Assembly (NCBI GenBank): GCA_017541105.1
Contig: JAFXZS010000019.1
Location: 1 to 64,000 of the forward strand
From: Clostridia bacterium
Lineage (GTDB): Bacteria > Bacillota > Clostridia > Christensenellales > Aristaeellaceae
Direction of reading: 5' to 3'
DNA: 64,000 nucleotides
A program made the position numbers and the translations under genes. The notes beneath the pieces are model-generated. The model saw only the letters and a program-made list of their open reading frames with translations. It did no database searches and was not told the origin of the DNA. Shown piece after piece: positions 42,574 to 51,859 of this stretch (the stretch's first letter is position 1; every line of letters starts with the position of its first letter).

Positions 42574-44000
42574 TGATGAACCGGATATGGGATTTCAGCG
42601 CTTTCGGTACAAACACGGCGCTGGTTGACGACACCGGCGTCACCGTGCGATATGATGAGCTGGATGCCCTGCAAAGCGAGCTGGCCGGGATTGCTCCCGG
42701 GGAGCTGACGCTGATGCTGTGCGAAAACAGCATCGGCGCGCTGGCGGGCTACGCCGCGCTCCTGAACGGCGGCCACCCGATGCTGATGGTCTCGGCAGGG
42801 CTGCCCGGGGAGATGCGCCGGCAGATCATGAACACCTACCGCCCCGGCCTGGTGTTCACGCCCCGGCCGCTGCGCGGTGATTACGCCCACATGAAGGAAA
42901 TCCGGACGGTGGACGACTACGTGCTCCTGAAAACCAGCTATTCCGAGCCTTTCCCGGTCCATCCGGCGCTCGGCCAGATGCTGACTACCTCCGGTTCCAC
43001 GGGTTCGGTCAAGTTCGTCCGGCAGTCCTGGGACGACATACGGGTGAACGCCGGAATCCACGTGGATATCCTGGGAATGACCGGAGCGGACCGCACCCTC
43101 ACCGCCCTGCCGATGAACTATACCTACGGCCTCTCCATCATCTGCGCGAGCCTGACGGCAGGCGCGGCCATGATCGTGACCCGCCGCGGCGTCATGGACG
43201 AGGAATTCTGGGACCTGTTTGAAAACGAACGCGTCACCGCCTTCCACGGCGTCCCCAACACCTATGACATGCTTCACCGGCTGGACCTCTTCTGCGAAGA
43301 TTTCCCGGACCTCAGGCTCATGACCCAGGCCGGTGGCAAGCTGAGCCTGGATCTGCAGCGGTATTTCGCGCGGTACGCCGCGGATTACGGCAAGCGGTTC
43401 ATCATCATGTACGGACAGTGCGAGGCCACGGCGGCCATCAGCTGCCTGCCTGCCGAAATGGCGGCGGACAAGCCGGGATCCGTCGGAACCGCCGTGCCGG
43501 GCGGGAAGATCGAACTGGTGGACGCGGAAGGGAACCGCATCGAAGAGGCGCACACTCCCGGGGAACTGGTGTACCGCGGGGAGAACGTCGCCCTTGGTTA
43601 CGCTGAATGCGGGGCAGATCTCATCCGGGGTGACGACTGGCTCGGCGAGCTGCATACCGGCGACCTCGCCGAATGGGACGAGGACGGGTACCTGTACATC
43701 ACAGGCCGCCTCAAGCGGTTTATCAAGATTGCGGGGCACCGGATCAGCCTGGACGAGATCGACGGGCGGATCATGAACGACATCCACATCCGGTGCGTGA
43801 GCTCCGGTGTGGACGACCACCTGGTCATCTTCGTATTAAGCGGCGAAGACGCGGATGCCGTCCGCGATTACATCCGGCGGAATATGAGCGTTGCCCGGGC
43901 GGCGTTCAGCGTCGAAGTGATCGACGGTTTCCCGCTGAACGAAGCCGGGAAGGTGCTGTACGGAGCGTTTCTTGAGAGGGCAAAACAACTCATTGGGTGA
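42573..44000 (+). CDS. AMP-dependent (adenylate-forming) acyl/amino-acid ligase
   Basis: A 475-residue member of the ANL superfamily. Motifs: TTSGSTGSVKFVRQ (phosphate loop), YGQCEATAAIS (aromatic/E motif), GELHTGDLAEWDEDGYLYIT (Asp that binds ribose) and RLKRFIKIAGHRISLDEID (hinge), with the C-terminal Lys in NEAGKVLYG. It would activate a carboxylic acid as an adenylate and could load the carrier domain encoded just before it. There is no condensation or thiolation domain here. The start overlaps the acyltransferase stop (TGATG). Substrate unknown. Confidence 0.88.
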   Translation: MMNRIWDFSAFGTNTALVDDTGVTVRYDELDALQSELAGIAPGELTLMLCENSIGALAGYAALLNGGHPMLMVSAGLPGEMRRQIMNTYRPGLVFTPRPLRGDYAHMKEIRTVDDYVLLKTSYSEPFPVHPALGQMLTTSGSTGSVKFVRQSWDDIRVNAGIHVDILGMTGADRTLTALPMNYTYGLSIICASLTAGAAMIVTRRGVMDEEFWDLFENERVTAFHGVPNTYDMLHRLDLFCEDFPDLRLMTQAGGKLSLDLQRYFARYAADYGKRFIIMYGQCEATAAISCLPAEMAADKPGSVGTAVPGGKIELVDAEGNRIEEAHTPGELVYRGENVALGYAECGADLIRGDDWLGELHTGDLAEWDEDGYLYITGRLKRFIKIAGHRISLDEIDGRIMNDIHIRCVSSGVDDHLVIFVLSGEDADAVRDYIRRNMSVARAAFSVEVIDGFPLNEAGKVLYGAFLERAKQLIG

Positions 44001-44146
44001 TGCCGCGGATACACCACGGCGCTTACGGGAGAAGGTTCTTCAAAAGCAGGAGAACAGCCTGAATTCACTCCATATGATTCGATCCGGCAGAGCCCGAATC
44101 TTATTTCATTCACTTTTGCCGGCGTGAAAGCATTTTTTGCGGATTG

Positions 44147-44186
44147 CTGCCAACTTCTTCTGTTCGTGCGTAGATACTAATGACAG
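44147..44186 (+). promoter_or_regulatory. Shared upstream element of leader-peptide genes, copy 3
   Basis: Aligns without gaps to 29659-29698 over 40 bp (CTGCC...TGCGTA..TAC...GACAG). TGCGTA (44167-44172) lies 76 bp before the ATG at 44249. The gap 44001-44248 shows nothing else apart from a GCGCT/AGCGC hairpin just downstream. Confidence 0.6.
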
Positions 44187-44248
44187 CGCTGAAAAAGCGC
44201 TGCGGAAACAAAAATAACGCATAAAGCGAATATGAGGAGAATACGAAA

Positions 44249-44383
44249 ATGGAAAACAGGATTGAGAAACTGGACCTGACTCAACTGGAAAAAGTGACCG
44301 GCGGCGATAACTATAAGATCGGCAAGATGGACGCTCCGCTCCTCGACCTGCTCGACGATCTGGTCAGGCGCCTGTTTGACTGA
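44249..44383 (+). CDS. Double-glycine leader peptide, 44 residues
   Basis: A 44-residue peptide. The leader KLDLTQLEKVTGG ends at residue 19, the cleanest double-glycine form in the window; the 25-residue core reads DNYKIGKMDAPLLDLLDDLV and ends RRLFD, an amphipathic acidic helix without cysteine. AGGAG precedes the ATG. It lies 248 bp past the adenylate-forming ligase and has its own upstream element and a terminator-like hairpin at 44469. Whether the adjacent cluster modifies or exports it is unproven. Confidence 0.7.
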   Translation: MENRIEKLDLTQLEKVTGGDNYKIGKMDAPLLDLLDDLVRRLFD

Positions 44384-44468
44384 GTCCGTGAAATCCGCGG
44401 GAACGGTTCCCGCTCATTGGGCAAGCTTTCCAAGCAAGGGAAAAACAACAGTTTCAAATTACACACGG

Positions 44469-44504
44469 CCTGCTGATTCACCTCCGGATCAGCAGGTTTC
44501 TTCA
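44469..44504 (+). terminator. Rho-independent terminator
   Basis: CCTGCTGAT (44469-44477) pairs perfectly with ATCAGCAGG (44488-44496), followed by TTTCTTC. Confidence 0.7.
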
Positions 44505-44672
44505 TTGTTCCCGGATGGTTTCTGATATGCCCGGACAGGAACTCCTGCTCCCAGGGGACTGATTTCATAATCATATAAAAAAACAGTACCCGGAATTGCT
44601 GTTTTATGGTACGCTGACGGAGGGCATGATGTGGGGGAGACGTTCCACCTGCGGAAGAGAGGAGGCGGATTG

Positions 44673-45233
44673 TTGATCAGGTTAAGATACGGCAATACGA
44701 ATACCTTCCTGATCCCGGCTGCCCGCGGCTGTCTGCTGTTAGACACAGGCTACGCCGGGTCACTGCCCGCCTTTTACCGCGCCATCCGACAGGCCGGGAT
44801 CAAAGTGCCGGAAATCACCTATGTGCTTGCCACACACTATCATCCGGATCACATGGGCCTGATTCCCGAACTGATGAAGCAGGGGGTAAAGCTGCTGCTG
44901 ATCGACACGCAGATGAATTCCGTCCACTTTTCCGATTATATCTTTGCACGTGACCGGCTGCCCTTCGAGCCGATCGACGAGACAAAGGCGACAGTGGTCA
45001 GCTGCGCGGACAGCCGGGAGTTCCTGGCGGGGATCGGGATCGGCGGCGAGATCATTTCCACGCCAAGCCACAGCCCGGACAGCATCTCTCTGGTGCTGGA
45101 TGACGGAAGCTGCTTTGTGGGGGATCTGCAGCCGTGGGAATACATGGATGAGGAGAATGGCGCGGTGCAGGCGGACTGGGTGAAAGTTCACCGTTTTCAG
45201 CCCAGGCGGGTTTTCTATGCGCATGCGAACTGA
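44673..45233 (+). CDS. MBL-fold metallohydrolase
   Basis: A 186-residue metallo-beta-lactamase-fold protein. The metal motif is [10 protein letters not shown] (His, His, Asp, His), with a second His in TPSHSPDSI and the bridging Asp in FVGDLQPW. Many such enzymes are thioesterases, lactonases or glyoxalases. I favour the TTG start at 44673, seven bases after AGAGGAGG; it begins [13 protein letters not shown], a normal family N-terminus. The frame is open upstream to a GTG at 44631. It ends 58 bp before the GH2 gene. Confidence 0.85.
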   Translation: MIRLRYGNTNTFLIPAARGCLLLDTGYAGSLPAFYRAIRQAGIKVPEITYVLATHYHPDHMGLIPELMKQGVKLLLIDTQMNSVHFSDYIFARDRLPFEPIDETKATVVSCADSREFLAGIGIGGEIISTPSHSPDSISLVLDDGSCFVGDLQPWEYMDEENGAVQADWVKVHRFQPRRVFYAHAN

Positions 45234-45291
45234 GCTGTTGATCCAATACAAAATCCGTTTGTTTTTTTTGAGGCAAAGGAGGGCCATACTG

Positions 45292-47100
45292 ATGGAAAAA
45301 GCAAAGAAGTATATGTCGGATATTCATCTGGAGGATTATACGCAGCAGTATGAATCAAAACAGGCAACCGCAGAGACTCTTTTGTTCACAAACGGCAGGA
45401 AAAGCGAGAGCCTGAACGGAAAATGGCATTACGCGGTCGATCAGTACGATACATGCGTAAGGCAGCTGTGGTACAAAGAGAAATATGTGGATGAAAACGG
45501 GTTTACCCTTCCGGTGGATTACTCTTTTGACGAGTGGCCGCTGATGGAGCTTCCCTCCTGCTGGAACGTTTTGTCTCCGGAGTATAAACTGTATGAAGGC
45601 AGTATGATCTTTACCAGAACCTTTCCGTTTATCCGCGGTGAGGATGAAAAAGTGATCCTCAGGATCGGGGCAGCCAATTATCTCGTTCGTGTATTCCTGA
45701 ACGGCCAATATATCGGAATGCACCGCGGAGGATCCACGCCGGCATGTTTTGATATTACGGACCAGCTCGGGGAGGACAACCGCATCCTTGTTCAGGCGGA
45801 CAGCACAAGAAGAGCGGAACAGGTTCCGACGGAAAACACGGACTGGTTCAACTACGGCGGAGTATACCGGGACATTGAACTGTTCAGGCTGCCCGGGACA
45901 TATATCGATGACTTCAGAATCGGCCTTGTTCCGGACGGAGGGTATAACCGGATCTCCGCCGAGGTCTCCCTTTGCGGCACAGCCAACGCAACGGCAATGC
46001 TCTGCATCCCGGAGCTTCAGATCCGGCAGGCGATCGAAGTCAGGGACGGAAAGGGAAGGGTCACATTCGCTGCCGAACCGCTGCTGTGGACGCCTGAAAG
46101 GCCGAAACTGTATGACGTTACGCTGTCGTGTATGAACGATACCGTTACGGACCGGGTCGGTTTCCGCGAGATCGTTGTCAAGGGACGGGATATCCTGCTG
46201 AACGGAACTCCGGTATTTCTTCGCGGGATCAGCTGCCATGAGGACAGCGTCCAAAACGGAAAGGCCCTTACACGGGAAGAACGGAAAGAGAACATCCGCA
46301 TTGCAAAAGAGCTCGGATGTAATTTCATGCGCATGGCGCATTATCCGCATCATGAGGAGACGGCAAAACTGGCAGACGAGATGGGGATGATGCTTTGGGA
46401 GGAAATCCCGGTTTATTGGGCTGTCAGATTTGGGAGAGCCAGGACATACGAGGATGCGGAAAACCAGCTTAAGGAACTGATCAGGCGTGATTATAACCGC
46501 GCGAGCGTCATTGTATGGTCAGTGGGAAACGAGAATGCCGATACCGATGAGAGGCTTGGCTTTATGAAAGGCCTTGCGGATCAGGCGCACCGGATGGATC
46601 AGACAAGGCTGGTTTCCGCGGCATGCCTTGCAGACAGCGCAGAGAACAGAATTGCCGACCGGCTTGCGGAAAGCCTGGACGTAATCGGGATCAATGAGTA
46701 CTGCGGATGGTATACACCGGATTTTTCAAAGCTGCCTGAACTGCTGAATAACAGTGATCCGGATAAACCCGTCATTATCACTGAATTCGGTGCGGACGCG
46801 CTCTCCGGGCATCATGGTGAAGTGACCGACAAAGGCTGTGAGGAATGCCAGGCGGATATCTATGAAAAGCAGATCGGTGTATTGCGGAATATAGCTTATA
46901 TCAAAGGGATGACACCGTGGATCCTGTATGACTTCAGATGCCCGAGAAGAACAAGCTTTCTTCAGAAGTACTATAACCGGAAAGGCCTGCTGAACGAAGA
47001 TAAAACCTATCGAAAACCCGCATTTTATGTTCTGCGGAAATTCTATGATGAGATGGCGCGCCGCGTTCAGCAGACAGAAAGCCAGGGCCAAAGAGATTGA
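45292..47100 (+). CDS. GH2 family beta-glucuronidase/galactosidase-like enzyme
   Basis: A 602-residue cytoplasmic family-2 glycosidase with the usual order: sugar-binding beta domain (about 50-200), immunoglobulin-like domain (200-290) and TIM barrel (290-600). The acid/base Glu is in WSVGNENAD and the nucleophile Glu in VIITEFGAD. Length and the [12 protein letters not shown] block are as in bacterial beta-glucuronidases, but the exact sugar is uncertain. AAAGGAGGG precedes the ATG at 45292; an upstream frame to 45217 has no site. It may be cotranscribed with the MBL gene. Confidence 0.9.
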   Translation: MEKAKKYMSDIHLEDYTQQYESKQATAETLLFTNGRKSESLNGKWHYAVDQYDTCVRQLWYKEKYVDENGFTLPVDYSFDEWPLMELPSCWNVLSPEYKLYEGSMIFTRTFPFIRGEDEKVILRIGAANYLVRVFLNGQYIGMHRGGSTPACFDITDQLGEDNRILVQADSTRRAEQVPTENTDWFNYGGVYRDIELFRLPGTYIDDFRIGLVPDGGYNRISAEVSLCGTANATAMLCIPELQIRQAIEVRDGKGRVTFAAEPLLWTPERPKLYDVTLSCMNDTVTDRVGFREIVVKGRDILLNGTPVFLRGISCHEDSVQNGKALTREERKENIRIAKELGCNFMRMAHYPHHEETAKLADEMGMMLWEEIPVYWAVRFGRARTYEDAENQLKELIRRDYNRASVIVWSVGNENADTDERLGFMKGLADQAHRMDQTRLVSAACLADSAENRIADRLAESLDVIGINEYCGWYTPDFSKLPELLNNSDPDKPVIITEFGADALSGHHGEVTDKGCEECQADIYEKQIGVLRNIAYIKGMTPWILYDFRCPRRTSFLQKYYNRKGLLNEDKTYRKPAFYVLRKFYDEMARRVQQTESQGQRD

Positions 47101-47214
47101 TTCGCTGCTAAAAGATCTTAATGGTATGAAATCCCGGAAGGCAGAGGGAGCTGTAAGGTTCCCCTGACAGCAACTAACTTCCGATCTGAAACAGAACAAT
47201 CATCCGATTTATTT

Positions 47215-47243
47215 TTGACTTTTTATCCGATTTATCACATAAT
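47215..47243 (+). promoter_or_regulatory. Promoter of the aspartate decarboxylase gene
   Basis: TTGACT (47215-47220), a 17-bp spacer and CATAAT (47238-47243). It lies in the 265-bp gap between GH2 and the decarboxylase gene, in which I see nothing else. Confidence 0.55.
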
Positions 47244-47365
47244 ACAGGCCTTGAGAGCCGGTTGCTTGATGCAGCAATCGATGATGAAAACCTGGTCTGG
47301 AAATGCATATGAAACATGGATCGTTAACTGTAAAGCTATCTCATGGCGCGAAAGGAAGGAGCCGG

Positions 47366-49087
47366 ATGTTGATGAAGAAACGGAAAATGAAGAGATGCTT
47401 TGCGTTATGGGCGGCCCTGTGCTGTATCACTGTCCTGTTTTCGGGACAGGCGGCCGCCGAAGAGGAAGGAAAAGTGATCAGCCTGCAGCAGGAAGCGGAG
47501 GCACAGCTGCAAAAAGAGCTCGGCGCCTTTGAGATTACTGCCAATCAGCGGGAGCTCGCGAAAAACAATGAAGCGGGATATTCCGTACTGGACGCGGGGC
47601 GGGGAAATCCGAACTGGATCAATACACAGGCACGGTACGCCTATACCCGCTTCAGCGATTTTTCCACGCGGGAATGCGAACTGGATATGAGCGAAGGCAG
47701 CATGGCCGGCCATGCGAGGCAGGAAGGCATCGGAAAGCGGTTTGACGCGGCGATGGATCCTGAGAATGAGACGGATGCGTTCCTGATTTCCGCCGTGGAC
47801 TATTGCGTGAATACGCTCGGACTGGATAAAGATGCGCTGCTGAAGGAACTGGCGGACGCGGTGATCGGCGATTACTATCCATCCCCCAGCCGCTGCCTCC
47901 CATGCATTGAAACCATCCTGAACGCCTATCTTCAGTCCACATTATACCATGGCGCCGATCTGGCGGGGGAAACAATGGTCTTCCCGACCGAGGGCGGCAG
48001 CGCCGCGATGGTTTACATTTTTGAAGCGCTCAGCCACAACCGGCTCCTGAATCCCGGGGATCAGATCGCCATTGCCACGCCGATCTTTACGCCTTATATG
48101 CAGATCCCTTCCGTGAAAAACTACGGTCTTGTATCCGTTGATGTCTCCAGCTCGGAAGAGGAAAACTGGGATATCGCGGAAACAGAGCTTGCCAAACTGG
48201 AAGATCCTTCTGTCAAAGCGTTTTTCCTGGTCAATCCTTCCAATCCGGCTTCGCACGCCCTTTCGGAAAAAACGCTGGAACGCCTGCAGCGCGTGGCGGA
48301 AAAGAATCCGGACCTGATCATTCTCACAGACGACGTTTACGGGACCTTTGTCGAAGATTTCCGTACGGTATACAGCGCCCTTCCGTATAACACCATTCTG
48401 GTCTATTCCTTTTCAAAACTGTACGGGGTAACCGGCTGGCGCGTCGGGCTCATCGCCATGAACCGGAACAATGTCTGCGACAGGCTGCTCAGCGAACTTC
48501 CGGAGGAGGACAAGGCTTTTCTTCAGGATGAGTATTCGATCGTGACAGCCGAACCGGAAAACATGCTGTTCCTGGACCGCGTGGTCGCGGACAGCCGCTC
48601 CATCGGCCTGTACCATACCAGTGGCCTGAGTACGCCCAGCCAGGTTTTCATGGCAATGATGTCCCTCACCCATCTGGTCAGCGCGGAGGACGACCCGTAT
48701 ATTCGCCTGGCGAACGAGACGGTTCGTGCCCGGTACACGGCGCTGATGAACGCCCTGGAGCTTCCCGTGGATGACAGCGCGGAGAACGCGCAGTACTATA
48801 CGCTGGTAGACGTGCTGGGCGTCGCCGCAAACCGCTATGGCGCCGATTTCGCCGGGTGGCTCAAAGAGAGCCGCACGGAGATCGATTTCCTGAACGACCT
48901 CGCCGGGAAGAAAGGCGTCGTGCTGATGTACGGCCCGGGATTCAGCGCGCCGGACGGAACCGTGCGCATCTCCCTGGCAAACCTGAACGCGGAGGATTAT
49001 ACGGAAATCGCCGGGCGGTTGTTTGAATTGCTGGATGATTATTACGCGGAATACGAATCCGCGGCCATGCCGGCTGAGGCGGCATAA
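47366..49087 (+). CDS. Aspartate 4-decarboxylase / aminotransferase with a signal peptide
   Basis: A 573-residue PLP enzyme. The core (about residues 60-560) matches bifunctional aspartate aminotransferase and aspartate 4-decarboxylase (AsdA): GYSVLDAGRGNPNWINTQ, RCLPCIETILNAYL, FFLVNPSNPASHA, and the PLP lysine in YSFSKLYGVTGWRVG. It would make alanine and CO2 from aspartate. Unlike the usual cytoplasmic form it begins with a signal peptide (KRCFALWAALCCITVLFS, then GQAAA), so it appears exported. AAGGAGC precedes the ATG at 47366; the ATG at 47372 is also possible. The next gene, an isochorismatase, is 89 bp downstream. Confidence 0.87.
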   Translation: MLMKKRKMKRCFALWAALCCITVLFSGQAAAEEEGKVISLQQEAEAQLQKELGAFEITANQRELAKNNEAGYSVLDAGRGNPNWINTQARYAYTRFSDFSTRECELDMSEGSMAGHARQEGIGKRFDAAMDPENETDAFLISAVDYCVNTLGLDKDALLKELADAVIGDYYPSPSRCLPCIETILNAYLQSTLYHGADLAGETMVFPTEGGSAAMVYIFEALSHNRLLNPGDQIAIATPIFTPYMQIPSVKNYGLVSVDVSSSEEENWDIAETELAKLEDPSVKAFFLVNPSNPASHALSEKTLERLQRVAEKNPDLIILTDDVYGTFVEDFRTVYSALPYNTILVYSFSKLYGVTGWRVGLIAMNRNNVCDRLLSELPEEDKAFLQDEYSIVTAEPENMLFLDRVVADSRSIGLYHTSGLSTPSQVFMAMMSLTHLVSAEDDPYIRLANETVRARYTALMNALELPVDDSAENAQYYTLVDVLGVAANRYGADFAGWLKESRTEIDFLNDLAGKKGVVLMYGPGFSAPDGTVRISLANLNAEDYTEIAGRLFELLDDYYAEYESAAMPAEAA

Positions 49088-49176
49088 CCCGCAATGCGGC
49101 CGTTGAAACAGAGAAAGGGCCTGCAAAAACGCTTGATTTTGCCGGCTGAGACGAATCGGGATTCGCGGAGGAGAAC

Positions 49177-49695
49177 ATGAAAGAAGCATTGCTGATCATT
49201 GATGTCCAGAATGATTATTTCCCGGGCGGAGCCAACGAATTGTTCCGTCCGCTGGAGGCGGAGGGAAGGATCCGGGAACTGATCGCAGAAAGCAGGGCCT
49301 GCGGCAGGCCTGTCATTTATATCCAGCATTTCAATCCGCCGGGCGACACGTTCTTCCGGGAAGGAACTTTCGGCGCGGAGATCTCTGACAGGATCAGGCC
49401 GCAGGCGGAGGATAAGGTCATTATCAAGCGGTATCCGAACAGCTTTCTGGAAACAGGCCTGGATGATTATCTGAAGAGCCTGCGGGTGGATACGCTGATC
49501 ATCTGCGGCATGATGACGCACATGTGCGTGGATACCACGGTGCGGGCAGCGATGGATTATGGTTATCAGGTCAAACTGGCGGCCGACGCATGCGCAACCA
49601 TGGACCTGACGCTGAACGGCGAGAGGATTCCCGCGGAGGTGGTTCAGAAAGCATTTATTGCCGCGCTGGACGGTGTGTTCGCGACAATTATATGA
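49177..49695 (+). CDS. Isochorismatase-family cysteine hydrolase
   Basis: A 172-residue hydrolase. The catalytic triad of the family is visible: Asp in LLIIDVQNDYFPGGA, Lys in VIIKRYPNSF, and Cys in GMMTHMCVDTTVRAA. The cis-peptide bond region precedes that cysteine as usual. Relatives split nicotinamide, ureidoacrylate or isochorismate; the substrate is not readable here. GGAGG precedes the start. Confidence 0.92.
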   Translation: MKEALLIIDVQNDYFPGGANELFRPLEAEGRIRELIAESRACGRPVIYIQHFNPPGDTFFREGTFGAEISDRIRPQAEDKVIIKRYPNSFLETGLDDYLKSLRVDTLIICGMMTHMCVDTTVRAAMDYGYQVKLAADACATMDLTLNGERIPAEVVQKAFIAALDGVFATII

Positions 49696-49838
49696 CCGGA
49701 TCTTCAGAAAACAGACAGCAATCTGAAAAGCTTTCAGTCCTGCCGGGAACAGGCGGAGGGATACCGGCAGCATGAAAGCACCTGCGGAACAGATGCCGTG
49801 AGGCTGTACCGGGAGGCATCGAAGCGGATAATGTGTGC

Positions 49839-49867
49839 TTGTTGACGTGTACTGAATATGTTATACT
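49839..49867 (+). promoter_or_regulatory. Promoter of the DUF2442 gene
   Basis: TTGTTG (49839-49844), a 17-bp spacer and TATACT (49862-49867), about 100 bp before the start. The gap 49696-49964 holds nothing else. Confidence 0.5.
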
Positions 49868-49964
49868 TTGACTGAAAAAATGCAATGTGTGAACAATGTG
49901 ACTCAGGGGAGATGGGAGAATGTCAGAGATCATCGAGCCTTTGAAATAACGGGAGGACTGAAGA

Positions 49965-50255
49965 ATGTTTATCAAAGATGGTATTGTATATGGCGGCGAA
50001 CCAAAGAAGCCGATTAAGATCGAAAAAGTTAAGGTTCTTCCGGATATGATGCTGCTGATTCAATTCAATAACGGAGAACTCCGCCTTTTTGATGCTACAA
50101 CATTGGAAGGTCCGGCTTTTGAACCGCTTCGGGATGAGCAGGTTTTTTCATCTCCTGTGATCGACCATGGAGTGATCACATGGCATAATGGAGAAATAGA
50201 TTGTGCGCCGGAATACATGTATGATCACAGTTATGAGTATTCCCTTGTTGGCTGA
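49965..50255 (+). CDS. DUF2442 domain protein
   Basis: A 96-residue protein with the DUF2442 pattern: KIEKVKVLPDMMLLIQFNNG, then LRLFDATTLEGPAFEPL, then VITWHNGEIDCAPEYMYDHS. Such proteins are often encoded next to DUF4160 proteins and are suspected toxin-antitoxin or regulatory partners; no DUF4160 gene lies beside it here. GGGAGG precedes the start. A strong terminator follows 15 bp after the stop. Confidence 0.9.
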   Translation: MFIKDGIVYGGEPKKPIKIEKVKVLPDMMLLIQFNNGELRLFDATTLEGPAFEPLRDEQVFSSPVIDHGVITWHNGEIDCAPEYMYDHSYEYSLVG

Positions 50256-50269
50256 ACAGTTACCGTGAT

Positions 50270-50297
50270 GGAACGGAGTGACGACCGTTCCTTTTTT
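50270..50297 (+). terminator. Rho-independent terminator
   Basis: GGAACGG (50270-50276) pairs with CCGTTCC (50285-50291), followed by six T. Confidence 0.85.
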
Positions 50298-50406
50298 ATT
50301 CCGGATGCCTGTATGGAATTCTCTTAGAACAGAAGCTTCCATGACAGGACTGCCAAAACAAATCCATTTTGTTTGAAATGGATTACAAGTATCGTTCTTT
50401 AATCGA

Positions 50407-50463
50407 TATAATCAGGAATAACTATCCTTCGAATTATGCATTTCTCCTGTTTCATGATATAAT
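50407..50463 (+). promoter_or_regulatory. Two candidate -10 boxes upstream of the MATE operon
   Basis: TATAAT occurs at 50407-50412 and again at 50458-50463. The first has TTACAA 18 bp upstream; the second has TTATGC at 18 bp. At least one probably drives the MATE operon. Confidence 0.45.
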
Positions 50464-50501
50464 CTTCCTGCCGCCACAACACCACAAATGAGGGCACCGA
50501 C

Positions 50502-51845
50502 ATGGAACACAAATCCACCACCGCTGATCTGCTGGAAACCCTCCCTGTATCCAAAGCCTATTTCAGGCTTTCCATCCCGCTCGTGCTGAGCATGGTCGTG
50601 ACCATCGTCTACGGCCTTGTCGACATGGGCTTTGTTTCCGCCACGGAAGACGCGAACCTCATCGCCGGCGTGTCCCTCATCGCGCCGGTCTACACCCTCC
50701 TGCTCGCCTTCGGCGACATCTTCGGCTACGGCGCCGCCGCCCTGATCGCCCAGGCCCTCGGCCGGAAGGACTACCTCAAAACAAAACAGATCACGTCCTT
50801 CTCCTTTTGGACCGCCCTGTCTTCCGGCGTTCTCGTCACCGTCCTCCTGCTCCTGCTGCGCCGCCCCGTTATCACCCTCCTGGGCGCGGACGCGGATACC
50901 TTCCCCCACGCACAAGCCTACTACACCTGGATCGTCATGGCTGCCCCGGCTGTGCTGGTCTATCCGGTCTTCCTGAACATCCTGCGCTCCGTCGGCAAGG
51001 CGAAGGAAGCGATGTTTGCCGTCCTGCTGGGCACCGTGGTGAACATCATCCTGGACCCGGTCTTCATCTTCGCCTTGAACATGGGCGCCGCCGGCGCGTC
51101 CCTCTCCACCTTCATCGGCATGACCATTGAGGCTGTTGCCTGCCTGTGGATCGGCGTGCGCGGGAGCGAGATCCTCTCCATCTCCCCGAACCACGTCCGC
51201 CTGGACGGCGGCAGCGTCCGCCAGCTTCTTTCCGTCGGCTTCTCCGCTTCGCTCACCAATGCCGTCCAGACCCTTATGCTGGTCGTTACGAACCTGTATC
51301 TCGTCCGTTACTCCGTCCTGGCGGTCTCCGCCATGGGCATCGTCCAGAAGGTCTCCCTGATCTCCTATCTCCTGCTCCTCGGCTTTGCCCTAGGCGCCCA
51401 GCCGCTGCTGGGCTGCGCTTACGGAGCGGAGGACAGGCCAAAGATGCGGGAGATCCTCACTTACGGCACAAAGGTCTGCCTCGCGGTGGCTGCCGTGCTG
51501 ACGCTTATCATCGAGATCTTTGCGCCGCAGATCATGTCCCTGTTCATCTCCAACGCAGAGATCGTCTCCATGGGCAGCGCCATGATGCGCGTTCAGTATG
51601 TTGCCACGGTCTTCCTGGCGCTCGTCCTGGTCCTCTTCAGCCTGGCCATCTCCGTAGGCGACGCCCGGGTCTCCTTCATCCTGTCCGTGACCCGGCAGGG
51701 GATCATCTTCCTTGCCGCCATCACCATCCTGTCCGCGCTCCTGGGCTATACCGGCGTGATCTCCGCCCAGCCTGCCGCGGATATCCTTACCGCTGTCCTC
51801 GCACTGTTCCTTTACCGCAAGAGGATCCGGGTGAAGATCCTTTGA
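50502..51845 (+). CDS. MATE-family efflux transporter
   Basis: A 447-residue membrane protein with twelve hydrophobic helices in two related halves, as in MATE drug/Na+ or H+ antiporters. Recognisable segments are SIPLVLSMVVTIVYGLVDMG at the start and GFALGAQPLLGCAYGAEDRP in the second half. It is the first gene of a three-gene operon with an adenosylhomocysteinase-like protein (14 bp gap) and a cupin. The third codon position is strongly C-biased compared with neighbours, here and in the next two genes. It may export a compound linked to these partners. Confidence 0.92.
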   Translation: MEHKSTTADLLETLPVSKAYFRLSIPLVLSMVVTIVYGLVDMGFVSATEDANLIAGVSLIAPVYTLLLAFGDIFGYGAAALIAQALGRKDYLKTKQITSFSFWTALSSGVLVTVLLLLLRRPVITLLGADADTFPHAQAYYTWIVMAAPAVLVYPVFLNILRSVGKAKEAMFAVLLGTVVNIILDPVFIFALNMGAAGASLSTFIGMTIEAVACLWIGVRGSEILSISPNHVRLDGGSVRQLLSVGFSASLTNAVQTLMLVVTNLYLVRYSVLAVSAMGIVQKVSLISYLLLLGFALGAQPLLGCAYGAEDRPKMREILTYGTKVCLAVAAVLTLIIEIFAPQIMSLFISNAEIVSMGSAMMRVQYVATVFLALVLVLFSLAISVGDARVSFILSVTRQGIIFLAAITILSALLGYTGVISAQPAADILTAVLALFLYRKRIRVKIL

Positions 51846-51859
51846 ACCAGGAGGTTTGT

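Noticed and set aside
51146..51859. Upstream extension of the adenosylhomocysteinase-like frame.
   Set aside because: It runs inside the MATE gene and is Arg/Pro-rich; AGGAGG places the true start at 51860.
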